From the NCBI GenBank assembly GCA_024637095.1, contig JAGXFV010000025.1:1-64000 (forward strand): a stretch of DNA of 64,000 nt. The letters run 5' to 3'. Within the stretch, counting starts at the first letter, position 1. Each line of letters starts with the position of its first letter. The DNA comes from Actinomycetes bacterium. GTDB lineage: Bacteria; Actinomycetota; Thermoleophilia; RBG-16-64-13. This document shows, piece by piece, positions 34,352-42,587 of the stretch. Position numbers and translations under genes: made by a program. The notes beneath the pieces are model-generated. The model was not told where the DNA came from. It made no database searches and worked only from the letters and a program-made list of their open reading frames with translations.

Positions 34352-34645
34352 TTACGAGTAGCGGCGCAGCCCCGGCTCGCCGTAGTCCTGACGCTTGGGC
34401 GCGAACTCACCGCACCAGGCGCCCGCCACCACAGCGGGCCAGACCCCTGTCAACGCCGACCGCGATCCGTCGCCGCCGATGCCTTCCCGAGCCCCGTCGA
34501 TCATACCTGCCGGGACGGGAGGCCAACGGTGACATTCGAGCGTTCCGGCTTCCCCCGCCTCCGCAGCGGAGGTTTTCTCAGCATCGCCGCCCTTTCCCTG
34601 GACGGCGGAGAAGTTGCACACCTCACAGCTCTCTCTGGTTCGCAT
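34352..34645 (-). CDS. small cysteine-rich (zinc-finger-like) protein
   Basis: A 97-residue protein with the pattern MRTRESCEVC, TLECHRWPP, SALTGVWPAV and WCGEFAPKRQDYG. Conserved short proteins with CxxC, CxRxPP, WPxV and WCGEF in this order are common in bacteria and are presumed to bind a metal; function unknown. The ATG at 34645 is preceded by GGAGGT at ideal spacing. It is divergent from the CO dehydrogenase operon. Confidence 0.7.
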   Translation of the reverse strand: MRTRESCEVCNFSAVQGKGGDAEKTSAAEAGEAGTLECHRWPPVPAGMIDGAREGIGGDGSRSALTGVWPAVVAGAWCGEFAPKRQDYGEPGLRRYS

Positions 34646-34750
34646 CCGGCACCTCCGCCAAGACGTCTCGCTTCCACGCGGCTCGAGGCCGGCTTCTGTG
34701 CCCCCGTACCCTGAAGGCCGAGTTGCCACCCTACTCGCCGCGTCCTCTGT

Positions 34751-34779
34751 TTGACAGTCTATCCTTCTAGACTTAATGT
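34751..34779 (+). promoter_or_regulatory. sigma-70-type promoter of the CO dehydrogenase operon with operator
   Basis: -35 TTGACA at 34751-34756, a 17-bp spacer, -10 TAATGT at 34774-34779. The spacer is filled by the perfect inverted repeat AGTCTA - TCCTTC - TAGACT (34756-34773), so a repressor bound there would block polymerase. A second repeat, GCGCA - CGAAT - TGCGC, lies at 34788-34802 in the start region. The operon is therefore probably repressible. The regulator is not encoded next to it. Confidence 0.7.
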
Positions 34780-34844
34780 GAAATTTAGCGCACGAATTGC
34801 GCCAAGAGAACGACAACGCCCAGCCACCGACGATTCGAGGCCGC

Positions 34845-36194
34845 ATGCGCTACGTCATCATCGGTAACGGAGTGGCGGGAATTACCGCTGCCGACACCAT
34901 CCGCCGCATTGATCCCGACGGCCACATCGCATTCGTCGCCCGGGAAGCCTTCCCCCCATACTGCCGGCCCATGATCTCGAACATCCTCGCCGGCAGTGCC
35001 GAACTCGATGAACTGCCCATCCGGCCCGACGACTATTACCGCTCCCTGGGGGCCACAGCCTATCTCGGGGTGGAGGCAACCGGACTCGATCTCGAACGGC
35101 GTGAGGTCTCCATTTCCGCCGGAGCCGACCTTCCGTTCGACCGTCTGCTGATCGCCAGCGGGGCAGATCCGCATCGCATCGAAGCCGAAAATCTCGATCT
35201 GGACAACATCTTCTTCATGCGCACCGTCAAAGACGTGCTGGGCATGGTGGAGGCCCTGCCGAAGGTGAAGCACGCGCTGGTGCTGGGCGGCGGACTCGTC
35301 GGCTTCAAGTCCGCCTATGGCTTCCTCAGCCGCGGGATCCGCGTGACCATGCTGATCCGCTCCGGCTTTCCGCTGGCCATGCAGATCGATCAGACCGCGG
35401 GCGAGATGATTCAGGCGGAACTCGAACGTCACGGTCTGGAGGTGCGCACAGGTATCGAGGCAACCGGCTTCGAGACCGACGAGCGTGGAGCCGTACGCGC
35501 GGCCCGGCTCTCCGACGGCAGCTCGCTCGCGTGCGACGCGGTGGTGGTGGGCAAGGGGGTATTCCCCGCCCGCGGTTACGTGCCCCAGGCAATCGAGACC
35601 GACGCCGGCATCCTGGTGGACGACCACATGCAAACCAATGTCGCCGGCGTATACGCCGCGGGCGACGTGGCCCAGCACGTCGACGTCGCCCGGCAGCGGC
35701 CCTGGGTCAACGCCATCTGGCCGGTGGCCGTGGAAATGGGGCGGGTGGCGGGCCACAACATGGCCGGCTATCCCATGCGCTATCCCGGAAGCCTCTCGCG
35801 TAACGTCATCCGCATATTCGATTTGGACGTGATGACCGCCGGCATCGTAAGCCCCAGGGAGAGCGAAGGCCTGCAAACCGCCGAGCGATACGACCACCGC
35901 CGCCACACCTACCGGAAGCTGCTCTTCCGCGAGGGTGTGCTGGTGGGATTTGTGCTCGTCAATGACATCGAGCAGGGCGGCGTGCTGATGAATCTGGTCC
36001 ATCAGGGTGCGGTCCTGGACGGCCTCACCGCCCACGCCCTGGGGCCGCGCTTCAATGTGGGTCAGGTGATGGGCCGGGGCCGCAAGCCAGGCACCGCCTA
36101 TCCGGCCCATGTGAGCGGGGCCGCCTCGACGCGCCACACCGCCAACGCCGCGGCGGCCGATCCCTCCGCCGCCATCTCAACCGCCACCCAGTAG
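34845..36194 (+). CDS. FAD/NAD(P)-dependent oxidoreductase of the CO dehydrogenase cluster
   Basis: Flavoprotein of about 449 residues (class I pyridine nucleotide-disulphide-like). FAD motif VIIGNGVAGITAADTI at the very N-terminus, NAD(P) motif LVLGGGLVGFKSAYGF, and the late FAD motif GVYAAGDVA. Homologues adjacent to cooF-cooS are thought to pass CO-derived electrons to NAD(P)+. A proline/alanine-rich tail follows. The start is ATG 34845 with GAGG upstream; an earlier TTG (34797) would leave almost no leader. First gene of the operon, 12 bp before cooF. Confidence 0.88.
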   Translation: MRYVIIGNGVAGITAADTIRRIDPDGHIAFVAREAFPPYCRPMISNILAGSAELDELPIRPDDYYRSLGATAYLGVEATGLDLERREVSISAGADLPFDRLLIASGADPHRIEAENLDLDNIFFMRTVKDVLGMVEALPKVKHALVLGGGLVGFKSAYGFLSRGIRVTMLIRSGFPLAMQIDQTAGEMIQAELERHGLEVRTGIEATGFETDERGAVRAARLSDGSSLACDAVVVGKGVFPARGYVPQAIETDAGILVDDHMQTNVAGVYAAGDVAQHVDVARQRPWVNAIWPVAVEMGRVAGHNMAGYPMRYPGSLSRNVIRIFDLDVMTAGIVSPRESEGLQTAERYDHRRHTYRKLLFREGVLVGFVLVNDIEQGGVLMNLVHQGAVLDGLTAHALGPRFNVGQVMGRGRKPGTAYPAHVSGAASTRHTANAAAADPSAAISTATQ

Positions 36195-36206
36195 GAGGTA
36201 GCGTCC

Positions 36207-36812
36207 GTGAAGCAGGTGATCGTCCACCCGGAGCGATGTGTGGGCTGCATGCAGTGCATGACGGCCTGTGCCACCGCCCACTCGACCGCCAAGACCCTCA
36301 TCGGCGCGCTGCTCGAAGAGCCGCGGCCGGCGCCCAGGATTCACGTGGGAGCAGGACTCGAGGACGAAGGTTTCCCCAACCGCTGCCGCCACTGCGATCC
36401 GGCTCCCTGCCAGCTGGGCTGCCTGCCCGGAGCGATCTACCGAGCCAAAGGGTCCAACACGGTGATGGTCGACTACGACCTCTGCATCAACTGTGCCTCC
36501 TGCGCCATGGCCTGTCCATACGGGGTGATCCGTTTCGCGCAGGATCCAAAGGCGCCCCCGGGCAAGACGGTCGCGGTCAAATGCGACAACTGCGTGGATC
36601 GGCAGGCTCAGGGCAAGGTGCCGGCCTGTGTGGAGACCTGCTTCGTCAACGCCCTGACCTTCGAGGAGCCCACCGCAGCCATGAAGCGGCGCACCAGCGA
36701 AGTGGCGGCCTCGATCTCCCTCGATATGGCCGCCCAGCGCGTTCCGTTGTCGGCAACCTGGGATCTGCAAACCGAGATGAAGCGGCGCCAGAAGGCGCTC
36801 GACCAGCGGTGA
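36207..36812 (+). CDS. cooF: CooF-like four-cluster ferredoxin
   Basis: Electron carrier with four 4Fe-4S binding motifs, 201 residues: CVGCMQCMTAC, CRHCDPAPCQLGC, CINCASCAMACPYG and CDNCVDRQAQGKVPACVETC. This matches CooF and related HycB-type proteins that take electrons from the CooS B/D-clusters. Its place between the flavoprotein and cooS supports that role. GTG start behind AGGAGG. The C-terminal 30 residues are charged and helical without cysteines. Confidence 0.92.
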   Translation: MKQVIVHPERCVGCMQCMTACATAHSTAKTLIGALLEEPRPAPRIHVGAGLEDEGFPNRCRHCDPAPCQLGCLPGAIYRAKGSNTVMVDYDLCINCASCAMACPYGVIRFAQDPKAPPGKTVAVKCDNCVDRQAQGKVPACVETCFVNALTFEEPTAAMKRRTSEVAASISLDMAAQRVPLSATWDLQTEMKRRQKALDQR

Positions 36813-36856
36813 ACACCCCCGCCGCGAAATCATGCCTAACCTACGAAGGAGAATAG

Positions 36857-38809
36857 ATGGGCGCCAACGGTAACGGTCACAAGAAGGGCGAGTTCAGCAT
36901 CACCCAGGATGCGCAGGCGATGCTGGCCAAGGCGGAGCGCGATCAGGTGGAAACTGTATGGGACCGCTTCCAGGCGCAGCAGCCCAGTTGCGGCTTTTGC
37001 GAAACCGGGCTCTCTTGCCGTATCTGCGCGATGGGTCCCTGCCGGATTGATCCCTTCGGCGAAGGGCCGCAGAAGGGCGTCTGCGGGGCGGACGCCGACA
37101 TCATAGTGGCGCGTAACTTCGCGCGCATGATCGCTGCGGGCGCGGCTTCGCACTCGGATCACGGGCGCGATTTGGTCGAAACGCTGACGGCGGTGGCCGA
37201 GGGTAAGGCCGAGGGCTACGGCATCGCTGACCCCGACAAGCTGCGGGCGTTGGCCGCGGAGTGGGGCGTCGAGGTCGAGGGCAAGGACGAACTCGCGCTG
37301 GCGGGCGCCCTGGCCTACGCCATGGAAGAGGACTACGGCATGCGCAAGAAGGCGCTGCAGTACGTGACCCGCGCTCCAGCCAAGCGCCAGGAGATCTGGG
37401 AGGGGCTCGGCATCACCCCGCGGGGCATCGACCGCGAGACCTCCGAGATGATGCACCGCACCCACATGGGCGTGGACAACAACTGGGTAACCATCCTGCT
37501 CCAGGGCCTGCGCAACTCCTTGGCCGACGGTTGGGGCGGCTCCATGATCGCCACCGACGTCTCGGACGTGCTGTTCGGCACGCCGCAACCCCACGCCAGC
37601 CAGGCAAATCTGGGCGTGCTCAAGGAGGACCACGTCAACATCGCGGTCCACGGGCACAATCCGGTGGTCTCGGGAACAGTGCTCCAGTCGGTCGAGAAGG
37701 AAGAGATGGTCGCCGCCGCGCGCGAGGCCGGCGCGGCAGGTATCAACTTAGTGGGACTGTGCTGCACCGGCAACGAGCTCCTGATGCGCGCGGGCGTCCC
37801 CCAGGCGGGTAACCACCTGATGACCGAGCTGATTCTGGTGACCGGCGCGCTCGACATGATGATCGTCGATTATCAGTGCATCATGCCCTCGCTGGGTGAA
37901 GTGGCCGGCTGCTACCACACCCGCATGATCTCCACGAGCGACAAGGCCCAGTTCCCGCGCTTCGATCACCGCGAGTTTCACCCGGAGACGGCCCAAGGGA
38001 CCGCGGACCAGCTGGTGCGCGACGCCATCGAGGCCTTCAAGAACCGCAACCCGGACAAGGTCAACATCCCGGTGGAGCCGATGGACCAGATCACCGGCTT
38101 CTCCATCGAGGCCATCCTGGGGGCGCTGGGCGGCACCCCGGAGCCGTTGCTCGACGCGATCAAGGACGGCACCATCCGCGGCGCCGTGGGCGTTGTGGGT
38201 TGTAACAATCCCAAGATCAAGCACGACTACGCGCACGTCACCCTGATGAAGCGCCTGATCGAGAACGACATCCTGGTGGTCGACACCGGCTGCGCCGCGG
38301 TGGCCTCGGCTAAGGCGGGCTTCAAGAACGCAGCCGCCAAGGAGTGGGCGGGGCCCGGCCTCAGCAAGATCTGCGATGCCGTGGGCATTCCCCCGGTGCT
38401 CCACCTGGGAAGTTGCGTGGACAACGTGCGTATCCTCACCCTGCTGAGTGCTCTGGCCAACGCCCTGGGAGTGGACATCAGCGATCTCCCGGTCGCGGGT
38501 TCGGCGCCGGAATGGTACTCGGAGAAGGCCGTGGCCATTGGCGCCTACTTCGTGGCATCGGGCGTGACCACGCACCTGGGACCCATGCCTCCGGTGGCGG
38601 GCAGCATGAACGTCGTGGGCCTGCTGACCCAAGGGCTCGAGGAGCACGTGGGCGCCACCTTCGCCGTCGAGCCCGACCCGGAGAAAGCCGCGGTTATCCT
38701 GATGCAGCACATCGAGGCCAAGCGGGCAGCTCTGGGTCTGAACAGCCGCGAGGTGCCGGAGGCTCTTAAGGCCGAGGCAGCGCCGGCACCGGCGGCTCCC
38801 GTGGCGTAG
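36857..38809 (+). CDS. cooS: anaerobic Ni-Fe carbon monoxide dehydrogenase, catalytic subunit
   Basis: Homodimeric enzyme oxidising CO to CO2, 650 residues, typical CooS length. C-cluster ligands are all there: His267 in VHGHNPVVSG, Cys302/303 in GLCCTGNE, Cys341 in DYQCIMP, Cys449 in VVGCNNPK, Cys479 in VDTGCAA and Cys520 in HLGSCVDN. The B-cluster ligands are Cys54, 57, 62 and 76. At the D-cluster the usual CX7C is replaced: Cys45 and Cys48 are present (CGFC) and the position of the second usual ligand is Ser53. No ACS subunits are nearby, so the operon serves energy or reductant supply rather than acetyl-CoA synthesis. An Ala/Pro tail ends the protein. Confidence 0.96.
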   Translation: MGANGNGHKKGEFSITQDAQAMLAKAERDQVETVWDRFQAQQPSCGFCETGLSCRICAMGPCRIDPFGEGPQKGVCGADADIIVARNFARMIAAGAASHSDHGRDLVETLTAVAEGKAEGYGIADPDKLRALAAEWGVEVEGKDELALAGALAYAMEEDYGMRKKALQYVTRAPAKRQEIWEGLGITPRGIDRETSEMMHRTHMGVDNNWVTILLQGLRNSLADGWGGSMIATDVSDVLFGTPQPHASQANLGVLKEDHVNIAVHGHNPVVSGTVLQSVEKEEMVAAAREAGAAGINLVGLCCTGNELLMRAGVPQAGNHLMTELILVTGALDMMIVDYQCIMPSLGEVAGCYHTRMISTSDKAQFPRFDHREFHPETAQGTADQLVRDAIEAFKNRNPDKVNIPVEPMDQITGFSIEAILGALGGTPEPLLDAIKDGTIRGAVGVVGCNNPKIKHDYAHVTLMKRLIENDILVVDTGCAAVASAKAGFKNAAAKEWAGPGLSKICDAVGIPPVLHLGSCVDNVRILTLLSALANALGVDISDLPVAGSAPEWYSEKAVAIGAYFVASGVTTHLGPMPPVAGSMNVVGLLTQGLEEHVGATFAVEPDPEKAAVILMQHIEAKRAALGLNSREVPEALKAEAAPAPAAPVA

Positions 38810-38881
38810 AGCTAGACGCGACCGCACCTATTCGCACATCAGTGTTGTAGACGCGCTGGCGCGCTCGCCGCGTTGACTGCG

Positions 38882-38915
38882 CCAGCGGAACGGACCCCAG
38901 GGTTTGTTCCGCTGG
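38882..38915 (+). terminator. terminator-like hairpin after cooS
   Basis: Perfect 10-bp stem CCAGCGGAAC / GTTCCGCTGG with a 14-base loop, about 70 bp after the cooS stop. A second inverted pair TGGGTTC / GAACCCA follows near 38913-38949. No T-tract. Confidence 0.55.
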
Positions 38916-38964
38916 GTTCGTTGGGGACCTCGTCCTTGTCGGGAACCCAACAAAAGGAGGACCT

Positions 38965-40311
38965 CTGAACAGAGGATTCATTCGTTCTGTGGTTCTCCTG
39001 CCGGCGCTGGGGGCGCTAGTGCTACTGCTGACCGTCCCCCTGGCGTTCCTAGACCCTCCACCGGCTTTTGCGCAGAGCGTACAGGCGGCGGTCGACGATC
39101 TCCGGGACTTCGACGTCACCTTCGAAGAAGGCGCGATCAGCGACGCCGACCTGCAGGAACTGGACGAAGCCGCCGCCCGCTTGCAAAACGAAGCCGGCGT
39201 CTTCAAGGTGGTCGTGCTCTCCAAAGAGGTGAGCGATTTCTCCAGCACCGACGCCTTCGCCGAAGAGGTCCTAGCCGGTCTGGGCGAGGAGGGCCGGGTG
39301 CTCGTGTACACGCCCGACACCGCGGCCGTCGCCACGACCGTCGACCCCGAGAACGAGGCGGCCCAAGCCGAGACCGCCGCCATTCGGCGCGCCAACGAGA
39401 GCGACTCGTTCGCCCAGGGAGCTCTGGCCGCCGGGCAACTGTTGCTGGGAGGCGACCTGCCTCCCGCGGCCGAGGGTCCGTCCGAGGGTATCGACTCCGG
39501 AGGTTCTGAGGGCGGGGGTCTGTTCTCTCTCTGGTGGCTGTTTGGTCTCGGCGGGCTGGTGTTGTTGATCTTTCTCTGGTGGAGCGGCACCTTCCGCACC
39601 AAGTCCAGCTATGAAGAGGTAGAGGCCGAAGCTCTGGGACGGGGTGAGGCCAAGGTCAGGGAAGCCGTGAACCGGGGGGCCAACGCGATCATCAAACTCG
39701 ACGAGCGCGTCAACCTGCCGGATTCGCCGCGGGCGGCTCAGGAGGACTATCGCGAGGGGTCGCGGCTCTTCATGGCAATTCAAGGCGATCTCGAGGAGGC
39801 GGACACGCGGCCCGAGCTGGAAGCGGTCTACCCCCGGGTGCTCGAGGCCATCTGGTACTTCGATAGCGCCGAGGCCCGCCTGGAGGGACGAGAACCTCCG
39901 CCCAAGCCCGAACCGGAGTCTCTGTTTCCCCGGGGCGCGATCATCCGAGAGGAAGAGGCAACTGCGACGGGCCGCCCGGAATCGCCGGCCCAGGTTCCAA
40001 AGGGTTCCGAGCAGTCAACTACGCGAACCGAGGACCAACGCCATTACCGCGACTACGACGAAAGCCCCTGGCTGACCGACGCTGCCACCATCGCGATGCG
40101 CATGCTGATGAGCCGCTGGGGATGGGGAGGCTACCGCAGCTACCGCCGGCCCATGGGCGACGACGACTTCGGCCGCAACTTCGGCGGAGGCGGGATCTTC
40201 GGCGGGGGTCAGAGCCGGGGAGGCAGTTGGCGACCGCGAATCAATATCGGCGGGGGTCGGGGCATGGGGTCCCGCGGCGGTGGAGGCGGGCGCGGCATGG
40301 GAAGGAGATAG
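38965..40311 (+). CDS. TPM-domain membrane protein with Gly-rich tail
   Basis: Exported, single-pass protein of about 448 residues. Signal peptide (NRGFIRSVVLLPALG, hydrophobic core, cleavage near PPAFAQ), TPM-type domain (LQNEAGVFKVVVLSKEV, GRVLVYTPD), transmembrane helix (WWLFGLGGLVLLIFLWW), a helical cytosolic part and a repeat-like Gly/Arg tail (GGGGIFGGGQSRGG). The best ribosome site AAAGGAGG is 4 bases before a CTG at 38965 that restores the basic signal-peptide start; the GTG at 38989 is 28 bases from any site, so I prefer the CTG. It is followed by PspA, a usual partner in envelope-stress loci. Confidence 0.78.
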   Translation: MNRGFIRSVVLLPALGALVLLLTVPLAFLDPPPAFAQSVQAAVDDLRDFDVTFEEGAISDADLQELDEAAARLQNEAGVFKVVVLSKEVSDFSSTDAFAEEVLAGLGEEGRVLVYTPDTAAVATTVDPENEAAQAETAAIRRANESDSFAQGALAAGQLLLGGDLPPAAEGPSEGIDSGGSEGGGLFSLWWLFGLGGLVLLIFLWWSGTFRTKSSYEEVEAEALGRGEAKVREAVNRGANAIIKLDERVNLPDSPRAAQEDYREGSRLFMAIQGDLEEADTRPELEAVYPRVLEAIWYFDSAEARLEGREPPPKPEPESLFPRGAIIREEEATATGRPESPAQVPKGSEQSTTRTEDQRHYRDYDESPWLTDAATIAMRMLMSRWGWGGYRSYRRPMGDDDFGRNFGGGGIFGGGQSRGGSWRPRINIGGGRGMGSRGGGGGRGMGRR

Positions 40312-40419
40312 CCGTAGGACTCCGAGCGCCACGCCCCTCGAGGTGGTCCTTTGGAGGATGCACGGATACGCACACCAAGTAGAGGCCAGGAAACGGCCTC
40401 GACGACAGAGGAGGCCGCC

Positions 40420-41199
40420 ATGGCGGGACTTTGGGACTACATCAAGACTCTCTTCGGCCAGAAGGTGGAAGAGATGAAGGACCCCGAGGTCGAGATCGAG
40501 CAGGCCATCAGAGACGCCCGCGAGCGAGACCGCCAGCTGCGCTCGCAGGCCGCGAAAGTGATCGCGCATCGCACCCGCCTGGGCACCGAGCAGGAGGATG
40601 CTGGGGAGGAACTGGCGACGGCTAAGGAACTGGCCAAGCAGGCGCTGATGAAAGCAGATGAGGCGCGGCAGGCCGGCCGCGAGGAAGATGCCCAAAAGTG
40701 GGAGCAATCGGCCCAGGCTATCGCTCTGCGCATCCAGGCAGCGCAGGGCAACTACGACCGGCTCCAAACCCAGCTCGTCACAGCCGAACAGCAGGCGGTT
40801 CAGGCGAAGCAGGCCGTCCAGGAGAACGCGATGCAGCTTCAGGAGATCTCCTCCCGGCGGATGGAGCTATTGGGGCAGCTGGAGACCGCGCGGATGCAGG
40901 AGTCAGTCAACGACGCCATGGGCGCGCTGAGCGCCCGCGTCGACGAGGAAGGACCCGACCTGCGCAAGATCGAGGACAAGATCCAACAGCGCATGGCCGA
41001 GGCCCAGGCCACGGCGGAATTGGACTCCGCGACCCCCGAAGGCTCGATGCGCGAGCTCGAGCGTTCGGTCAACCGCGCTCAGGCCGATCAGGTGCTCGAT
41101 GACCTGCGGACGGAACTCGGCCTGACAAGCGGTGCCCGCGGCGCCCTACCCGCCAGCGAGCGGCCCGGGCTCGAGAAGGGCGGCGACAGCCCACAGTAG
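40420..41199 (+). CDS. pspA: PspA/IM30 family phage-shock protein
   Basis: Peripheral membrane protein of 259 residues that polymerises on damaged membranes. Long coiled-coil helices dominate; the amphipathic N-terminal helix MAGLWDYIKTLFGQKV and the first repeat DPEVEIEQAI are family hallmarks. AGGAGG lies 7 bases before the ATG. It is 108 bp downstream of the TPM protein; the two are commonly linked. The C-terminal 25 residues are poorly conserved. Confidence 0.9.
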   Translation: MAGLWDYIKTLFGQKVEEMKDPEVEIEQAIRDARERDRQLRSQAAKVIAHRTRLGTEQEDAGEELATAKELAKQALMKADEARQAGREEDAQKWEQSAQAIALRIQAAQGNYDRLQTQLVTAEQQAVQAKQAVQENAMQLQEISSRRMELLGQLETARMQESVNDAMGALSARVDEEGPDLRKIEDKIQQRMAEAQATAELDSATPEGSMRELERSVNRAQADQVLDDLRTELGLTSGARGALPASERPGLEKGGDSPQ

Positions 41200-41553
41200 G
41201 CAATGACCTCTCCACCGGCGTGCAGGCGCGCAGCACCGAAGAGGTTAAGACCAACGACATCACTAACCGCATCGGGCGGGGCGACGCGGGATTCGTTGTG
41301 GAGCTAGGACGGCCGGGAATCGGGGTCAACTACCGCGACGTGCAGACGGTGACCAACCTGGCCGCGGCGGGGCGCCGATTTTGGAGCGGGTAACCCGGTC
41401 ACGGGACTGATAACCGATGCGCGCACCGGCGAGATCCGGGAAGATCTGCAGGACTTTCCCTCGGTCATCAGCCTGGGGGTGAGCCCGCGCGCACGGATGC
41501 CAACGGCGAACGGGCGATGAGAGTGCTACACGAGACCGTGCGCCGGGATTAGA
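41190..41553 (+). pseudogene. unrecognised gene remnant with frameshifts
   Basis: Three stretches in different frames read like parts of one protein: VGNDLSTGVQARSTEEVKTN, then GDAGFVVELGRPGIGVNYRD; GNPVTGLITDARTGEIREDL followed by DFPSVISLGVSPR; and finally TDANGERAMRVLHETVRRD with a stop at 41553. The pieces are ordered and collinear, interrupted by at least two frame changes near 41375 and 41490. I could not identify the family. There is no convincing start. Confidence 0.5.
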
Positions 41554-42007
41554 AGGGCAGCCACCCGCTCTTCTTCTTCCTCTTCTTTAGTTGGCCTTCG
41601 GCGCTCTCGCGGGCTTCGCGCCAGGCTTCCTTGACCTCACCGGTTCCCTCTTCCAAGCCGCGCTTGGCCACCTCGAGCATCGGCGAGGTCCGTTCGCGGG
41701 CCACGCTCAGGTAGGGGCCGCCCCGCTCCCTGGCGGTTTCGAGGCCGCGTTCCTTGATCCCCTCCCAGTCCACCTCGGGCCGGAACCAGTACCAGACGGC
41801 CGCAGCGGCCATGATTAGGCTCAAGGCGTTGATGATCACCAGGGCCCAAAGCGCCGAATTGATGCCGGCCGACTGCTTCAACTGCCGCCGCTGTAACTCC
41901 GCCTGGACCAGGTCGTCGTAGTCGTCCTCATGCTTGGCCAGTTCTTGCAAAAGCTGATCCTCATCCATCTGCTGTAGTTTTTCGAGCCGGCTTTCCTGCT
42001 TACCCAC
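41549..42007 (-). CDS. single-pass membrane protein with charged helical domains
   Basis: A 152-residue protein: N-terminal coiled coil (GKQESRLEKLQQMDEDQLLQ), one transmembrane helix (ALWALVIINALSLIMAAAAVWYWF) and a charged helical C-terminus ending KKRKKKSGWLPF. No family recognised. GTG 42007 has GGAGGT at good spacing. Its neighbours TPM and PspA are envelope proteins, so a role at the membrane is plausible. Confidence 0.7.
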   Translation of the reverse strand: MGKQESRLEKLQQMDEDQLLQELAKHEDDYDDLVQAELQRRQLKQSAGINSALWALVIINALSLIMAAAAVWYWFRPEVDWEGIKERGLETARERGGPYLSVARERTSPMLEVAKRGLEEGTGEVKEAWREARESAEGQLKKRKKKSGWLPF

Positions 42008-42122
42008 TTTGCACCTCCAACTCCATAACACCATTACCCCCCTGGAAGAACCATTCCCGGAGCGTGGGGGATAAACCCAGGAAGCGCGCGTTACGGCCGC
42101 TCCGAGCGGGAAGCTGGGCAAT

Positions 42123-42515
42123 ATGAAGACCTCCAAGGGCAGCAGGGGACACCTAGGCGCCCGCATCCGCCGTACCTCGCGTTTTGCGGCCGCCTTCTTG
42201 GTCGGCATACCATTGGGCTTCTTTGGAGTCTTCAACTTCCTGCTGACGGACACAATCGAAGGCGGCGACGTCGCCATCGCCTTTGCGATCCTGGTCGCGG
42301 TCTACGCGTTGACCGGTCTGGCCTTTGGCTACGGCATGCGCTGTCAGCCCTACGAGCTGGCGCTATGGCTCGCGTTGCCGGGCCTGGTCGCAGTCCTCAT
42401 GCTTCTCTTCCTGGAGCCGGGGCGAATACTGCTCCACCTGGGGTACGCCGCAGCCATCGGAGCGGCAAGCGTGATGGGAACCTCCCTCGGGGCGGCACTG
42501 CGGGCCAGGTTCTGA
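42123..42515 (+). CDS. small integral membrane protein
   Basis: A 130-residue protein with a basic N-terminus and four predicted helices (FAAAFLVGIPLGFFGVFNFL, AIAFAILVAVYALTGLAFGY, LALWLALPGLVAVLMLLFL, LGYAAAIGAASVMGTSLGAAL). No motif or family recognised. It is divergent from the preceding gene and runs into a 36-bp tandem repeat. Confidence 0.65.
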   Translation: MKTSKGSRGHLGARIRRTSRFAAAFLVGIPLGFFGVFNFLLTDTIEGGDVAIAFAILVAVYALTGLAFGYGMRCQPYELALWLALPGLVAVLMLLFLEPGRILLHLGYAAAIGAASVMGTSLGAALRARF

Positions 42516-42587
42516 CCTCTGGGGTGGGAACGGTCCCCTAGTGCTCGGCCCCCTCTGGGGTGGGAACGGTCCCCTAGTGCTCGGCCC
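42516..42587. repeat. 36-bp tandem duplication, two copies
   Basis: A 36-bp unit starting CCTCTGGGGTGGGAACGG is repeated head to tail at 42516-42551 and 42552-42587. It includes the last codons and stop of the MFS gene, so the gene's 3' end has been duplicated. Only two copies exist. Confidence 0.85.

Noticed and set aside
34788..34802. Second inverted repeat as CooA (CO sensor) binding site
   Set aside because: GCGCA-N5-TGCGC does not resemble the known CooA consensus and no cooA gene is visible.
36857..38809. CODH as part of an acetyl-CoA synthase (Wood-Ljungdahl) cluster
   Set aside because: No acs subunits or corrinoid proteins in the neighbourhood; partners are CooF-like and a flavoprotein only.
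42516..42587. 36-bp repeat as a possible CRISPR array
   Set aside because: Copies are directly adjacent with no spacers, only two exist, and no cas genes are near; it is a tandem duplication of a gene end.
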